Counted from the stretch's first letter, positions 34,515 through 45,062 are shown. The stretch: 64,000 bases of DNA from Roseomonas aerilata DSM 19363 (GCF_000711725.1 NZ_JONP01000006.1:1-64000); one strand, 5' to 3'. The notes: generated by a model from the sequence alone, not told the origin. Program-made: numbers and translations.

Positions 34515-35381
34515 ATGGCCGCAGCCATCACCGTCCTGCTCGACGGCGTCGCGAGTGGGATGCTGCTCTTCGTGCTGTCGGTCGGGCTGTCCGTCACGCT
34601 CGGGCTGATGAACGTGGTGAACCTCGCCCACGGGGCCTTCGGCATGGTCGGCGGCTATGTCTGCGTGGTGCTGCTGAGCCGCGCGGGCGTGCCCTTCCTG
34701 CCCAGCCTCGCGGCCGCGACGCTGGTGGCTGCGGCGCTGGGTTGGGTACTGGAGCGGCTGCTCTATGTCCGCCTTTATGGACGGGACCACCTGGACCAGG
34801 TGCTCTTCTCCATCGGGCTGGTCTTCGTGATGGGCGCGGCCGCGGACTGGCTGATGGGCGCGCGCCAGCAGCTCATCCAGCTGCCGGAATGGCTTTCGGG
34901 GCGCGTGGAGTTCGCGGGGATCGGCCTCGGACGCTATCGCATCTTCCTCATCCTCCTCTGCGGAGCGGTGGCGGCGGGGCTGCATTTCGGGCTCGTGCGG
35001 ACGCGCTTCGGGGCGCGACTGCGGGCGGCGGTGGATGACGGCGTGGTGGCGCGCGGCATGGGGCTGCCGGTCGGGCGGATTTTCTCCCTTACCTTCGCGC
35101 TCGGCTCGGGGCTCGCGGGGCTGGGCGGGGCGCTGGGGGTGGAGGTGCTGGGCCTCGATCCGAACTTCCCGCTGAAATACCTCGTCTACTTCCTCGTGGT
35201 GGTGGCGGTGGGAGGCGCGAACTCCGTCATCGGCCCCTTCGTCGCGGCCATCCTGCTCGGCGTGCTCGACGTCGCCGGGAAGTACTGGGTGCCGCAGGTG
35301 GGGGCCTTCGTGATCTACACGGCCATGGTCGTGCTGCTGCTCGCCCGTCCCGACGGGCTGCTGGCGAAGGCGCGTTCCTAA
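34515..35381 (+). CDS. livH: Branched-chain-type ABC permease (LivH)
   Basis: Inner-membrane permease of 288 residues with about eight hydrophobic segments and the family motif GLMNVVNLAHGAFGMVGGY near the N terminus. It pairs with LivM downstream, whose ATG shares one base with this stop codon. Confidence 0.93.
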   Translation: MAAAITVLLDGVASGMLLFVLSVGLSVTLGLMNVVNLAHGAFGMVGGYVCVVLLSRAGVPFLPSLAAATLVAAALGWVLERLLYVRLYGRDHLDQVLFSIGLVFVMGAAADWLMGARQQLIQLPEWLSGRVEFAGIGLGRYRIFLILLCGAVAAGLHFGLVRTRFGARLRAAVDDGVVARGMGLPVGRIFSLTFALGSGLAGLGGALGVEVLGLDPNFPLKYLVYFLVVVAVGGANSVIGPFVAAILLGVLDVAGKYWVPQVGAFVIYTAMVVLLLARPDGLLAKARS

Positions 35382-36316
35382 TGCGGGTGCTGTTGCACGC
35401 CGTGCCCTGGCTGGCAGCGATCGCGGCCTACTTCCTGATGCCGGAGAGGTTGCCGCTGCTCTCTTCCATCGCCATCGCGGCGCTGTTCACGGTCTCGCTG
35501 GACCTGATCGTCGGCTATGCGGGGGTGGTGACGCTCGGGCAGGCCGCCTTTTTTGGGGCCGGGGCCTATACGGCGGGGCTGCTGGCGCAGAACGGCTGGG
35601 GCGAGCCGCTTTCCGGGCTGCTGGCGGCGGCGGCGGTGGCGGCGGTGCTGGGGCTGGTGACGGCGCCGCTGGTGCTGCGGTCGGGCGCGCTGGCGGGGCT
35701 GATGGTGACGCTCGGCCTCGGGCTGATGCTCTACGAGGCCGCGAACAAGGCCGCCGCGATCACCGGCGGGGCGGACGGGTTGCAGGGGGTGGAGGTCTGG
35801 CCAGTGCTCGGCGTCTTCCGCTTCGATCTCTATGGACAGACCGCCTATCTCTACAGCCTTGCCGTTCTCTTCGTGCTGTTCTGGCTGGCAAAGCTGATCG
35901 TGGCCTCGCCCTATGGCCTCTCGCTGCGGGGGATCAACGGCAATCCGCGGCGGGCGCCGGCACTGGGCGTGCCGGTGAAGACGCGGCTGACGGTGGCCTA
36001 TGCGCTGGCCGCGGCCTATGCCGGAGTGGCGGGGGCGCTGCTGGCGCAGACCACGGCCTTCGTCTCGCTCGACGCGCTCTCCTTCCAGCGCTCGGCGGAC
36101 GGGCTGCTGATGCTGGTGCTGGGCGGATTGGGCAGCCTCTATGGCGCGCTGATCGGGGCGGCGGCCTTCACGCTCGCGCACCACGCGCTGAGCGAGGCGA
36201 GTCCGATCTTCTGGCAGTTCTGGCTGGGCATCGCGCTCATCGCGCTCGCCCTCTACGGGCGTGGCGGGCTGATGGGGTTGCTGCGGAAGCTCATGCCGCG
36301 GGGGGCGGGCTCGTGA
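35381..36316 (+). CDS. livM: Branched-chain-type ABC permease (LivM)
   Basis: Permease of 311 residues with many hydrophobic segments and the LivM hallmark DLIVGYAGVVTLGQAAFFGAGAY. The LRGINGNPRRAPALGVPV loop is the ATPase-coupling region. It overlaps livH by one base and livG by four. Confidence 0.93.
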   Translation: MRVLLHAVPWLAAIAAYFLMPERLPLLSSIAIAALFTVSLDLIVGYAGVVTLGQAAFFGAGAYTAGLLAQNGWGEPLSGLLAAAAVAAVLGLVTAPLVLRSGALAGLMVTLGLGLMLYEAANKAAAITGGADGLQGVEVWPVLGVFRFDLYGQTAYLYSLAVLFVLFWLAKLIVASPYGLSLRGINGNPRRAPALGVPVKTRLTVAYALAAAYAGVAGALLAQTTAFVSLDALSFQRSADGLLMLVLGGLGSLYGALIGAAAFTLAHHALSEASPIFWQFWLGIALIALALYGRGGLMGLLRKLMPRGAGS

Positions 36317-37077
36317 GCGGCCCTGCCCTTCAGACGCAGGGGCTGACGCGCCGCTTCGGGGCCTTTACGGCGGTTGACAAGGTCTCCCTCTCGGTGGCCG
36401 CGGGGGCGCGGCACGCGCTGATCGGGCCGAACGGCGCGGGTAAGACGACCTTCGTGAACCTTCTCTCCGGCGCCATCCCCGCTACCGCCGGCAGCGTGGC
36501 GCTACTCGGCGAGGACGTGACGGCGGCGCCGCAGCACGCGCGGGTGCGGCGCGGGTTGGCGCGCACCTTCCAGGTGAACCAGCTCTTCGCCGAGCTCTCC
36601 CCGCGCGAGGCGGTGGTGCTGGCGGTATCGGAGCGTGCGGGGGCGGGCGGCACCTGGTGGCGCCCAGTTTCCTCCATGCCTGCGCTGCGGCGGGAGGCGG
36701 ACGCGCTGCTCGACCTCGTACGCTTCCCCATCGCCGGGCGGGACGGGCGCACGGGCTCGCTTGCCTATGGGCGGCAGCGGCTGCTGGAGATCGCGCTGGC
36801 GTTGGCGATGAAGCCGCGCGTGCTGCTGCTGGACGAGCCCGCCGCCGGCGTGCCGCCTGCCGAGAGCCGTGAGGTGCTGGAGGCCGTCTCCGCCCTGCCG
36901 CGCGACGTGGCGGTGCTGCTCATCGAGCACGACATGGACCTCGTCTTCCGCTTCGCCGAGCGGATCACCGTGCTCGCCCAGGGCGCCGTGCTGGCGGATG
37001 GGGAGCCGGGCGCCATCGCGCGCGACCCACGCGTGAAGGAGGCCTATCTCGGCACAATGGAGATCGGGCATGGCTGA
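36313..37077 (+). CDS. livG: ABC transporter ATPase (LivG)
   Basis: Protein of 254 residues from GTG 36313, overlapping livM (GTGA). Walker A GPNGAGKTT, the signature loop read as LAYGRQRLLEIA, and Walker B LLLDEPAAG are visible. It energises the LivH/LivM pore. The next ATPase starts inside this gene's end. Confidence 0.94.
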   Translation: MSGPALQTQGLTRRFGAFTAVDKVSLSVAAGARHALIGPNGAGKTTFVNLLSGAIPATAGSVALLGEDVTAAPQHARVRRGLARTFQVNQLFAELSPREAVVLAVSERAGAGGTWWRPVSSMPALRREADALLDLVRFPIAGRDGRTGSLAYGRQRLLEIALALAMKPRVLLLDEPAAGVPPAESREVLEAVSALPRDVAVLLIEHDMDLVFRFAERITVLAQGAVLADGEPGAIARDPRVKEAYLGTMEIGHG

Positions 37078-37780
37078 GCCGCTCCTCGTCGTGGAGGGCC
37101 TCACCGGCGGGTGGGGCGAGGGTGTGGTGCTGGAGAACCTCTCGCTTTCCCTGCGCGAGGGCGAGGCAATGGCGCTGCTCGGCCGCAACGGCGCCGGCAA
37201 GACGACGCTCATCTGCGCGCTGATGGGCGTGGCCCGGCGCCGGGCCGGCACGATCCGCCTCGGCGGGGTTCCGCTGGAGCGGCTGGCGACGGAGAAGCGT
37301 GCGGTGCTGGGCCTCGGCTGGGTGCCGCAGGAGCGCAACATTTTCCGTTCGCTCACGGTGGAGGAGAACCTCACCGCGGTCGCACGCCCCGGCCGCTGGG
37401 ACCTCCGCGCCGTCTACGGGCTGATGCCCCGGTTGGAGGAGCGGCGGAGCAACCTCGGCAACGAGCTGTCGGGCGGGGAGCAGCAGATGCTTGCCCTCGG
37501 CCGCGCGCTGATGCTGAACCCGCGCCTGCTGCTGCTGGACGAGCCGCTGGAGGGCCTGGCTCCCGTGATCGTCCAGGCCCTGCTGGCCGCCATTCGCCGC
37601 CTCGTGCGGGACGAGGGGATGACGGCCATCATCGTGGAGCAGCACGCCCACCAGATCCTCCCCATCGCCGATTGCGCCGTGATCCTCGATCGCGGGCGGG
37701 TGGCGGCGGAGGGGGCCGCGGCGGAGATGCTGGCCGCGCCGGAAATCCTCGACCGGCATCTCGGCCTGAACGCGCATTAG
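37070..37780 (+). CDS. livF: ABC transporter ATPase (LivF)
   Basis: Protein of 236 residues with Walker A GRNGAGKTT, signature LSGGEQQM and Walker B LLLDEPLEG, and the LivF-type WVPQERNIFRSLTVEENL segment. It overlaps livG by 8 bases and ends 20 bases before a MetE-like gene. Confidence 0.94.
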   Translation: MAEPLLVVEGLTGGWGEGVVLENLSLSLREGEAMALLGRNGAGKTTLICALMGVARRRAGTIRLGGVPLERLATEKRAVLGLGWVPQERNIFRSLTVEENLTAVARPGRWDLRAVYGLMPRLEERRSNLGNELSGGEQQMLALGRALMLNPRLLLLDEPLEGLAPVIVQALLAAIRRLVRDEGMTAIIVEQHAHQILPIADCAVILDRGRVAAEGAAAEMLAAPEILDRHLGLNAH

Positions 37781-37800
37781 AAGTCACCAAGGAGAACGTC

Positions 37801-38910
37801 ATGACCAACGGCAAGCCACCCTTCCGCGCCGACCATGTGGGCAGCCTGCTGCGCCCGCCCGTGCTGCGCGAGGCCCGCGCCGCCCGCCTCGCCGGGCAGA
37901 AGGACGATGAGGCCGTGCGCGAGGTCGAGGACCGCTGCATCGTCGATGCCATCCGCGAGCAGAAGAATGTCGGCCTCAAGGCCGTGACGGACGGCGAGTA
38001 CCGCCGCGCCTTCTGGCACTTCGACTTCCTGGCCAAGCTCGGCGGCGTCGAGATGTACGAGGCCGATCAGGGCATCCAGTTCCAGGGCGGGCAGACGAAG
38101 TCCTACGGGCTGAAGGTCACCTCGAAGCTCCGCTACGAGCCGCATCCCTTCGTGCAGGACTTCGCCTATGTCGCCGCCCATGCCGATGGCGCGGTCGCGA
38201 AGCAGACCATCCCCTCCCCCTCCGTGCTGCATTTCCGCGGCGGGCGGCGGGCGGTGGACGCGGCCGTCTATCCGGAGATGGACGCTTTCTTCGCTGACCT
38301 GGCCGGCGCCTATAACGGCGCGATGAAGGCCTTTGCCGCCGCCGGCTGCCGCTACCTGCAGCTGGACGAGGTGAACATCGCCTATCTCTGCGATCCGAAT
38401 CAGGTCGCGATGCTGAAGGCCCGCGGGGACGACACCGACAACCTGCTGAATCGCTACGCGGACATCATCAACGGCACGATCGAGGGCCGGCCCTCGGACA
38501 TGTTCGTTTCTATGCACCTCTGCCGCGGCAACTTCCAGTCGATGCACATCGCGGCCGGCGGCTACGACCCGGTGGCAGAGGTGCTGTTCAATGGCATCAA
38601 CGTCGATGCGTACTTCATGGAATATGACGACGAGCGCTCCGGCAGCTTTGCGCCACTGCGCTTCTTGCCGAAGGGCAAGACGGTCGTGCTCGGCCTTGTC
38701 ACCAGCAAGCGCGGCGAGCTGGAGACAAAGGACGAACTGAAGCGCCGGATTGAGGAGGCGGCGAAGCACTGCCCGATCGAGCAGCTCGCGCTCTCCCCGC
38801 AATGCGGCTTCGCCTCGACGGAGGAGGGCAACCTTCTGACCGTCGAGCAGCAATGGGCCAAGCTGCGGCTCTGCGTCGACGTTGCCCGCGAGGTCTGGGG
38901 CGAGGTGTAG
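37801..38910 (+). CDS. Short MetE-like (cobalamin-independent methionine synthase family) protein
   Basis: Protein of 369 residues from ATG 37801, with AAGGAG upstream. It corresponds only to the catalytic half of MetE. The zinc set is present: H239-x-C241 in MHLCRGN, E274 in YFMEYDD and C335 in PQCGFAS. It starts with FRADHVGSLLRPP, typical of stand-alone family members whose methyl donor is often unknown. It may transfer a methyl group from a compound imported by the preceding ABC system to a thiol. The N-terminal MetE half that binds folate polyglutamate is absent, so classical methionine synthesis with methyl-folate is unlikely. Confidence 0.85.
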   Translation: MTNGKPPFRADHVGSLLRPPVLREARAARLAGQKDDEAVREVEDRCIVDAIREQKNVGLKAVTDGEYRRAFWHFDFLAKLGGVEMYEADQGIQFQGGQTKSYGLKVTSKLRYEPHPFVQDFAYVAAHADGAVAKQTIPSPSVLHFRGGRRAVDAAVYPEMDAFFADLAGAYNGAMKAFAAAGCRYLQLDEVNIAYLCDPNQVAMLKARGDDTDNLLNRYADIINGTIEGRPSDMFVSMHLCRGNFQSMHIAAGGYDPVAEVLFNGINVDAYFMEYDDERSGSFAPLRFLPKGKTVVLGLVTSKRGELETKDELKRRIEEAAKHCPIEQLALSPQCGFASTEEGNLLTVEQQWAKLRLCVDVAREVWGEV

Positions 38911-38917
38911 TCAGGCC

Positions 38918-38940
38918 GGGCCGGGGGCGTTCCCCGGCCC
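38918..38940. terminator. Bidirectional terminator between the MetE-like gene and obg
   Basis: GGGCCGGGG (38918-38926) and CCCCGGCCC (38932-38940) form a perfect 9-pair stem with a 5-base loop, followed by TTCCT on the plus strand. It lies between convergent stops only 33 bases apart. Confidence 0.75.
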
Positions 38941-38943
38941 TTC

Positions 38944-40020
<1,077 letters not shown>

Positions 40021-40290
40021 CTATTCGGCGGCGGCCGCCAGCGGCTCGACCGAAACGGCCACGCGGTGGTCCGCCTTGCGCTCGAACTTCACGACGCCGT
40101 CGACCAGCGCGTGAAGGGAGTGGGTGCGGCCGACGAGGACATTGCGGCCAGCCATCATCTTCGTGCCGCGCTGGGTCACGATGATGTTGCCGGCGCGGAC
40201 GGCCTGGCCGCCATAGAGCTTCACGCCGAGCCGCTTGCCGGCGGAGTCGCGTCCGTTGCGGGAGGAGCCGCCGGCCTTCTTGTGCGCCAT
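40021..40290 (-). CDS. rpmA: 50S ribosomal protein L27
   Basis: Protein of 89 residues beginning [16 protein letters not shown], the usual start without a cleavable leader. [23 protein letters not shown] is conserved. It binds near the peptidyl-transferase centre. It lies 25 bases after rplU on the same strand. Confidence 0.98.
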   Translation of the reverse strand: MAHKKAGGSSRNGRDSAGKRLGVKLYGGQAVRAGNIIVTQRGTKMMAGRNVLVGRTHSLHALVDGVVKFERKADHRVAVSVEPLAAAAE

Positions 40291-40315
40291 GGTCTGTCTC
40301 CTTGGCTTTTCGGGG

Positions 40316-40630
40316 TTAGGCCGCGATGTCGCCGATGCGCAGAACCGTCAGGTTCTGGCGGTGGCCGTTCTTGCGGCGGCTGTTCTGGCGGCGGCGCTTC
40401 TTGAAGATGATCACCTTGTCGCCGCGCTTCTGCTCGAGCACGGTGGCGGTGACGGTGGCACCCGGCACCGTCGGCGCGCCGATGGTCAGGCCGGCTTCGC
40501 CGCCCACCGCCAGCACGTCGTGGAAGGTGATGGAGGCGCCGGCCTCACCCTCGAGCTTCTCCACGGTGAGGACGGCGTTCGGGGTCACGCGGTACTGCTT
40601 GCCGCCGGTGCGGATCACTGCGTAGGTCAT
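40316..40630 (-). CDS. rplU: 50S ribosomal protein L21
   Basis: Protein of 104 residues from ATG 40630, beginning [15 protein letters not shown] and ending with [17 protein letters not shown] and ILRI-like VLRIGDI. A longer open frame upstream (to 41149) contains the promoter and tRNA-Ser on the other strand and is not coding. The first gene of the rplU-rpmA unit. Confidence 0.98.
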   Translation of the reverse strand: MTYAVIRTGGKQYRVTPNAVLTVEKLEGEAGASITFHDVLAVGGEAGLTIGAPTVPGATVTATVLEQKRGDKVIIFKKRRRQNSRRKNGHRQNLTVLRIGDIAA

Positions 40631-40750
40631 GGGGGTGAGGGTCCGCTCTCGTCTCGGCCGGTTTGATGGAGGCCGGGCTGATCCTGGCCTAGTCGTGCTT
40701 TTACCGGCGGGGCCCACGCCCTGGAAGGGGGGCCTCACCGGAGAGGCGGG

Positions 40751-40780
40751 CATATAGCGGTCCGGTAGCCCGCCCGTCAA
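40751..40780 (-). promoter_or_regulatory. Promoter of rplU-rpmA
   Basis: On the minus strand TTGACG (40780-40775) and TATATG (40756-40751) with an 18-base spacer. Transcription would begin near 40744 and give a leader of about 113 bases. The leader contains short inverted repeats (GGCC pairs near 40655-40690) that could fold, but no known r-protein leader is recognised. Confidence 0.6.
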
Positions 40781-40802
40781 CATCGGTCTCGCTCGTGGTG
40801 CG

Positions 40803-40831
40803 TTGCAAGGGGCGGCCAGGGGCATTATAGG
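40803..40831 (+). promoter_or_regulatory. Promoter of tRNA-Ser
   Basis: TTGCAA (40803-40808) and TATAGG (40826-40831), spacer 17, each 4 of 6 to consensus. Start near 40838, 7 bases before the mature tRNA. It is divergent from the rplU promoter. Confidence 0.5.
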
Positions 40832-40844
40832 GGCGCCACGCGCC

Positions 40845-40935
<91 letters not shown>

Positions 40936-41184
40936 CGCCCTCCTCCCCGATCATCTCAGCATCGTCCTGGATCAACCCGATCAGGGTGGGATCAATGCTG
41001 TTTCCGGCTATTCGTGCCGGTCGCTGACCCCTGGCCCGTGGGCGGAAAGGCATCGAGCGTGCCGGCCGGCGTAAAGCGAGAACGGCAGGAAGCGGCGCCG
41101 CCGATCCCGCTTCCGCTTCTGGTCCCTCCGTAGTCAACTTCTCCCGCACGGCCGAAGGTCGGGAACGGGAGGAGAGCCAGGGTC

Positions 41185-42057
41185 ATGGCCATTCAGCGAC
41201 GTCTTCTGCTCGCCGCAGCGGGTGCATGCCTTGCAGCCGGCGATGCCGGTGCGGCCGAGGAGCAGCGCTTCGATTCCGCGGGCGTGCCGATCCGCTTCAT
41301 CGAGGCCGGGCGCGGCGAGCCCGTGGTGCTGGTCCATGGCTACACGGTGGACACCGAGGCGCAGTGGGTCGAGCCCGGCGTCTTCGGTACGCTGGCCGAA
41401 GGCTTTCGCGTGATCGGCATGGACGCGCGCGGACACGGCCGCAGCGGCAAGCCGCACGATCCCGCGCAGTACGGGCCGGAAATGGGGATGGACGTCGTCC
41501 GCCTGCTCGATCATCTCGGCCTGCAGCGGGCGCATATCGTGGGCTACTCCATGGGCTCGCATGTCGTGGCCCAGCTCGTCACCCTGCGGCCCGAGCGCTT
41601 CGCGACCCTCACCCTTGGTGGGGCCTGCGGCCGCCTTGGCTGGACGGCCGAGGATCAGCGGCGCGTCGATGTCGAGTCGGCGGAGATGGATCAGGGGCTG
41701 CTTACCTCGCAGATTGTCCGCCTCGCGCCCCGCAACCAGCCGCCGCCGAGCGAGGCCGAGATCCGCGCGCAGTCGGAGCGCGCTCTGGCCGGCAAGGATC
41801 CCCGCGCGCTGGCCGCCGTGCGCCGGTCCAATCCGGCGCAGGTGATCGCGGTGGAGGGGCTTGCCGCGGCGCCGGTGCCGATGCTCGGCGTGGTCGGCAC
41901 CGCCGATCCCTATCTGCGCGACTTCGAGCGGCTGAAGGCGGCGCGTCCCGCCCTCCAGCTCGTCACCATCGAGGGCGCTTCACACGGCACGGCACCGGGA
42001 CGGCCCGAATTCGTCCGCGCCGTCGCCGACTTCCTGCGCGCCAACCGGATCGGCTAA
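41185..42057 (+). CDS. Exported alpha/beta-hydrolase
   Basis: Protein of 290 residues with an N-terminal signal (QRRLLLAAAGACLAAGDAGAAE) and a complete alpha/beta-hydrolase triad: nucleophile S122 in GYSMGS, D241 in GTADP and H267 in GASHG. The oxyanion segment is VLVHGYTVD. It is probably a periplasmic esterase or related hydrolase. The next gene, one base away from its stop, is another exported alpha/beta-hydrolase-like protein, so the two probably work together. Confidence 0.85.
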   Translation: MAIQRRLLLAAAGACLAAGDAGAAEEQRFDSAGVPIRFIEAGRGEPVVLVHGYTVDTEAQWVEPGVFGTLAEGFRVIGMDARGHGRSGKPHDPAQYGPEMGMDVVRLLDHLGLQRAHIVGYSMGSHVVAQLVTLRPERFATLTLGGACGRLGWTAEDQRRVDVESAEMDQGLLTSQIVRLAPRNQPPPSEAEIRAQSERALAGKDPRALAAVRRSNPAQVIAVEGLAAAPVPMLGVVGTADPYLRDFERLKAARPALQLVTIEGASHGTAPGRPEFVRAVADFLRANRIG

Positions 42058-42058
42058 C

Positions 42059-43639
42059 ATGAAGGCGCTGCATTTCGTCATCCCGGCCGCGGCGGTCCTG
42101 TTCGGCCTCGGGGGTACGGCGCTGGCGCAGGCGCCCGCCGTCAATCCCGGCGCCCCCGCTCCGGAATGCAGGGCGCGCGTGAACTTCGACCGCAATGCCG
42201 ACCTGCCGGGCTACCTGGCGCAGGAGGGCGGGCAGGCGGTCTGCATCCCCTTCATGCCGACGGCGCAGCTCGCCCCGTCCGGCTTCAGCGGCGACTACTA
42301 CGTGCAGGAGTTCACGGACGCGCGGATAAGGGCGCGCTGGGCGGAATGCCGCGCCAATCCGGCCTGCGCCGATCCCGCCCGCACCGGCGCCGCCACCTTC
42401 ACCGCGGCCGAGCGGCGCCGCACGGGCACGGTCGATCCGCAGGGTCGAGTGGACCCGCAGGGCGAGGTGGACCTCCGCGCCATCCGCCGCCCCGGCTATT
42501 TCGCCCGCTTCGGGGAGCCGATCGCGGCCGCCGAGCCGCGCGCCTGGACCGTCGAGTTCACCGTGCCGCGCGACAGCTACGAGCGGCGCCACCTGAATCT
42601 CGACGCGCCGATCCGGCTTCGCGGCTGGTATCTTGAAGGCAGCGGCATCGAGGATGGCGCGGGCGGGCGGCGCCGCGCGCTGGTCATCCTCAACAACGGC
42701 GGCGGCGGCGAGATCACGGGCATCGACGATCCCGCGGCGACCGGCGTCGTGCGGACGGCGGCGGGCGATTTCGTCGCAGCGGCTGAAACCGGCACCTCGG
42801 AGCAGCCGGGCATGCGCCACTGGCGCGGCTTCGCCGCCGCGCTGAACGCGGCGGGGCTGGACGTGCTCGTCACCGATCGCCGCGGCAACGGCATCTCCGG
42901 CGGCGTGAGCGGTTACAACACGGCCGAGCAGGCGCGCGACATGTTCCGCATGCTCGACGCGCTCGAGACCGGGAAGGACCTTCGCCTCCTCTCGCCGGGC
43001 GGGGAGCTGCTGTCGGGCGAGGCCGCGCGGGGGCGCCTCCTCGCGGGGCAGCGCGCAACGGAGATCCCGGTGGTGCTCGGCGGCTACTCCCGCGGCTCCT
43101 ACGCAACGGCCTGGGCGATGCAGCAGAACTTCGTGGCGGACTGCGACAGGGACCTGCCGGACGGCGCCTGCCGCCCGCCGCTCGACCGCACGAATATCCG
43201 CGGGGCCATTCTCTACGGCCCGAATTCGGGCGGCCTCGGCTGGCGCGTCGCGGGGCACGACATGGTCGAGGCGGCGCTTCGCGTGGAGCGGAACACGACC
43301 TACTACCCCGACGGGGACGTGCTCGCCGGCGTGGAGCGGTGGCCGGCGCTGTTGATCGTTAAGGGCACCTGGGACTATGTCGAGGGGCTGGAGGGATCGT
43401 TCTCCGTCCTTCGCCGCGCGCGGGGCCTGCGGGACATCCTTGTTTTCCGGGGGCCGCACCCGCTGCAGACGCAGCACGAGGAGAACATGCGCCTCGTTGG
43501 CCTCCGCATGGCCACCTTTGCCCGCGCCGCCGTGCTCGGCCAGCGGAGCGTGGAAGGGGCGCATGAACCCGCCGACCTGCGCGCGCTCGTGCTCTCCAGC
43601 CCGCCCTACTGGGAAGCCACCACCCCGCCCGGGAGGTGA
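42059..43639 (+). CDS. Large exported alpha/beta-hydrolase-like protein
   Basis: Protein of 526 residues with a signal peptide (to about 24, ALAQA). Residues 25-170 are not recognised and contain cysteine pairs that may form disulfides (CRARVNF, CIPFMP, CRANPACADP). From about 180 the fold looks like alpha/beta-hydrolase: VILNNGGGG, TDRRGNG, nucleophile elbow GGYSRGSYA with S344, D439 in GTWDYVEG and H467 in FRGPHP. The substrate is unknown; the size suggests an ester or peptide-like target outside the cytoplasm. Co-transcribed with the preceding hydrolase. Confidence 0.72.
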   Translation: MKALHFVIPAAAVLFGLGGTALAQAPAVNPGAPAPECRARVNFDRNADLPGYLAQEGGQAVCIPFMPTAQLAPSGFSGDYYVQEFTDARIRARWAECRANPACADPARTGAATFTAAERRRTGTVDPQGRVDPQGEVDLRAIRRPGYFARFGEPIAAAEPRAWTVEFTVPRDSYERRHLNLDAPIRLRGWYLEGSGIEDGAGGRRRALVILNNGGGGEITGIDDPAATGVVRTAAGDFVAAAETGTSEQPGMRHWRGFAAALNAAGLDVLVTDRRGNGISGGVSGYNTAEQARDMFRMLDALETGKDLRLLSPGGELLSGEAARGRLLAGQRATEIPVVLGGYSRGSYATAWAMQQNFVADCDRDLPDGACRPPLDRTNIRGAILYGPNSGGLGWRVAGHDMVEAALRVERNTTYYPDGDVLAGVERWPALLIVKGTWDYVEGLEGSFSVLRRARGLRDILVFRGPHPLQTQHEENMRLVGLRMATFARAAVLGQRSVEGAHEPADLRALVLSSPPYWEATTPPGR

Positions 43640-43717
43640 ATCGGTGGACATCCAACCGCCGGCTGGACCTGCTGAAGCGCTGTAAGCCCTCTTCAAGGGC
43701 GATCAGGACCGGCCCCC

Positions 43718-43740
43718 CGACCGGCATGCCCGCCCGGTCG
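43718..43740. terminator. Hairpin between convergent operons
   Basis: CGACCGG (43718-43724) and CCGGTCG (43734-43740) pair perfectly around 9 bases; a smaller GCCCT/AGGGC hairpin lies at 43686-43700. It separates the hydrolase pair from the end of the long minus-strand catabolic operon. No T run. Confidence 0.4.
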
Positions 43741-43763
43741 CTGGGCGCATCAAGCCCAGAAAG

Positions 43764-45062
43764 TCACCCCAGGGGTGCGCCGAAAATGCCGGGGCCAGGG
43801 CAGCGTTCCGGTGGCCCGAGCATGGCCGCCAGGGCGTGCTCCACGGCCGCTTCCGGGAGGACGCTGCCGGCATAGCGACGGAACTTCACCAGCGCCTCCT
43901 CCTCACCCATTGGCCGATCCGGATCGCCGGTCACGCCGGTGACATCGGCCTCCGCCCGCGTGCCGTCCTGTAGGAGGAGCGCCAGCCGGGCCCCTCGCCG
44001 CCCTGCCGCCAGACCCGGATCTTCCGCCAGTTCCACCATCGCCTCGATCGCCCGCATGCGCGGGTCGGCGAGGGCTTCCTCGGCATAGGCGGCGGGGCCA
44101 AGGTCACCCTGCACGAGGGTCGCTGCCACCGCCCAGGAAAGGCTGAACTGGGCGGCGATCGGCACGGCCGGCGCGCGGTTGCCGGCGTAGTGCAGCGCCT
44201 CCGTATAGGTTTCCAGCCGGACTGCCCGCGGCAACGCGACGCCGAGGGCTGGGCGCAGCTTCAGGGCGGCAGCGGCGGCATAATGGGCGTGCCGCACCCC
44301 GGCGAAGGGCTTGAGATAAGCCTCCTCCAACAGCCAGCGGCCGGTGGGTTCCACCGCGGGCGGCTCCTCCAGGCCGAGGGCGAGGCGGCGGGCCACCAGC
44401 ATCCCGTCCCCTGGCGCGTCCATGCCAGCCAATGCCGAGGCGGCGGCCAGGCCGCCCAGGAGCACGGCGTGCGAGGCGTAGCTGTTGCGGCCGTCCATTC
44501 CGGCGGCGATCGGCGCGTAGAGGCTGAAGGGGATCTGGCAGGCGGCGACCCGCACGGCGCGTGCCGCCGCCGCCCTGTCACCGCCGCCGAGCCGGGCTGC
44601 GGCGGCGGCGGCGCCGAGGCTATGCCAGGAGCCGTCCACATGCATCCCCGGACGGATGCGCCAGGCCTCCCCGGCGCGGGCGGCGACCTCGTAGCCGAGG
44701 GCATAAGCTGAGAGAGCCTCGCCGAGCCGGGCGCCCGTCGCGAGGGCAACGAGGGCAAGGGGTGCGACCGGCAGGCCGGGCCGTCCGTGGGCGCGCGCCA
44801 GTCCCTCGTTCGCCTCGTCCCAGAGAAGGGCGGCGGCCAGCACCGCGGCGGCCCCGGCCGGGCCGAGCGGTGGGCAGCCCGGCAGGGACAGCGTGCCAGG
44901 ATGCAGCGGGGCGAGAGCCGCCGCTAGCGCGCGCGGCCGGGCGTGGGAGAGCCCCGCTAAGGAGCAGCCGAGACTGTCGATCAGCAGAAGCCGGGCCGCG
45001 CGTCCCTCCCTCGAGCCTGGAGGCGGCCCGTCCCAGGCCCAGTCCACCACGGCGTCAAGCAT
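43764..45062 (-). CDS. MmgE/PrpD-family protein
   Basis: Protein of 432 residues. Family features include LLIDSLGCSLAGLSHARP near the N terminus, HVDGSWHSLGAAAAAARLGG in the middle and a FAGVRHAHYAAAAALKLRPA stretch. Known members are 2-methylcitrate dehydratase and cis-aconitate decarboxylase, so a dehydratase, decarboxylase or isomerase role on a di- or tricarboxylate is likely. It is the last gene of the minus-strand operon, 14 bases after a Bug receptor gene. Confidence 0.88.
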   Translation of the reverse strand: MLDAVVDWAWDGPPPGSREGRAARLLLIDSLGCSLAGLSHARPRALAAALAPLHPGTLSLPGCPPLGPAGAAAVLAAALLWDEANEGLARAHGRPGLPVAPLALVALATGARLGEALSAYALGYEVAARAGEAWRIRPGMHVDGSWHSLGAAAAAARLGGGDRAAAARAVRVAACQIPFSLYAPIAAGMDGRNSYASHAVLLGGLAAASALAGMDAPGDGMLVARRLALGLEEPPAVEPTGRWLLEEAYLKPFAGVRHAHYAAAAALKLRPALGVALPRAVRLETYTEALHYAGNRAPAVPIAAQFSLSWAVAATLVQGDLGPAAYAEEALADPRMRAIEAMVELAEDPGLAAGRRGARLALLLQDGTRAEADVTGVTGDPDRPMGEEEALVKFRRYAGSVLPEAAVEHALAAMLGPPERCPGPGIFGAPLG

